This document shows positions 63,628 through 64,000 of a stretch of DNA of 64,000 bases, in pieces. The notes beneath the pieces were generated by a model that saw nothing but the letters and a program-made list of their open reading frames with translations, did no database searches and had not been told where the DNA came from. Source of the DNA: [Scytonema hofmanni] UTEX 2349 (GTDB taxonomy: Bacteria; Cyanobacteriota; Cyanobacteriia; Cyanobacteriales; Nostocaceae); NCBI RefSeq assembly GCF_000582685.1, contig NZ_KK073768.1:2153119-2217118 (forward strand), in the 5' to 3' direction. The stretch's first letter is position 1, and every line of letters starts with the position of its first letter. The translations under genes were made by a program, and so were the position numbers.

Positions 63628-64000
63628 ATGTCTGCTGTAATTAATTTAAACTTAATTAGTGTTAATGATTTATTAGATCGCTGGCTTTCACAGCGGCTGA
63701 ATACACAAAGTCTTACCTGGCTGAATGAAAAAAGAAAGCAGATAAGCAACGATGCTAATGTGCGAGTGTTTTTTACTGCTTTCAGCGCTGTGCCTCGTTA
63801 TACTGGCAAAAGTGACCTTGAGTTAACACAAGACGACTTAAAAGCAGCCTCGGCAATAGTAGCAGGTTGGGTTCCCGCTAATTGGAGTGTGGATCAAGCT
63901 GCTCGTACTTTATTGCTGCTATCTTTGCCTAATGATGATGCAGAAAAATATCTGCACACGTTGGAGCAAGTTTTCACCACTGCGGATGTGGGAGAGTTAA
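63628..64000 (+). CDS. eboA: EboA family metabolite traffic protein (5' part, cut by window end)
   Basis: The reading frame from ATG 63628 stays open to the window edge (124 codons visible). Sequence FFTAFSAVPRYTGKSDLELT and AGWVPANWSVDQAARTLLLL matches, from memory, EboA, the first protein of the ebo cluster. In Nostoc punctiforme the ebo genes are needed to export the scytonemin monomer to the periplasm. EboA is cytoplasmic and mostly helical. Its position right after scyF joins synthesis and export genes in one locus here. The rest (eboB-F) should follow beyond the window. Confidence 0.85.
   Translation, partial: MSAVINLNLISVNDLLDRWLSQRLNTQSLTWLNEKRKQISNDANVRVFFTAFSAVPRYTGKSDLELTQDDLKAASAIVAGWVPANWSVDQAARTLLLLSLPNDDAEKYLHTLEQVFTTADVGEL

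Overview
The window comes from a filamentous, probably heterocyst-forming and scytonemin-producing cyanobacterium (Nostocales type). The evidence is the dense HIP1 octamer (GCGATCGC), heptamer-type short tandem repeats between many genes, a cyanobacterial rRNA spacer with recognisable D1, D2, D3, boxB and boxA elements, an FtsH2-type protease, and a scytonemin (scy) cluster. Gene identities come from reading the sequence and recalled family motifs; no database search was run.

Layout. 1-3987: an rRNA operon on the minus strand (promoter, 16S, tRNA-Ile, tRNA-Ala, 23S cut by the window edge). 4213-4896: a decayed IS630-type transposase, itself split by a 174-bp MITE-like element. 5134-16324: housekeeping genes (argS, cysH, ftsH, gltX, tRNA-Asp) with an ADP-ribosylglycohydrolase pair, a Uma2 protein and small exported proteins. 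The argS-cysH gap holds a strongly structured RNA candidate that may be a HEARO/omega-RNA. 16478-29350: two tandem paralogous Ser/Thr kinases, a phytase-like esterase, a TM0106-type nuclease, a C-DES-like cysteine lyase, a glycosyltransferase, a small membrane-protein pair, YjbQ and a HigBA toxin-antitoxin.

29553-37549 looks like a peptide secretion (bacteriocin/RiPP-like) locus. An HlyD adaptor and a C39-peptidase ABC transporter on the plus strand face a minus-strand run of small genes. Five of these encode peptides with double-glycine leaders. Two more are probably decayed precursors. An exported 120-aa protein, a 117-aa beta-rich protein and an AraC regulator complete the run. Three of the peptides share a leader of exactly 38 residues but have unrelated cores. 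At least two MITE-like elements with target duplications sit inside the locus.

37885-50993: Nif3-like protein, small conserved cyanobacterial proteins (one behind a CRP-type site), a beta-lactamase-fold hydrolase, a 1266-aa two-partner-secretion adhesin, a lipoprotein, a second Uma2 protein, rsmA-ispE, and DUF4058 and DUF3082 proteins.

51118-64000: the scytonemin region. A histidine kinase and an AraC-type response regulator are divergent from scyA-scyB-scyC-scyD-scyE-scyF. The beginning of eboA, the first gene of the metabolite-export cluster linked to scytonemin, follows directly. In the known pathway ScyB deaminates tryptophan, ScyA couples the product with p-hydroxyphenylpyruvate, and ScyC cyclises it. 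The exported beta-propeller proteins ScyE and ScyF and the Ebo proteins would act in later steps or export. No aromatic amino acid genes lie between scyF and eboA here.
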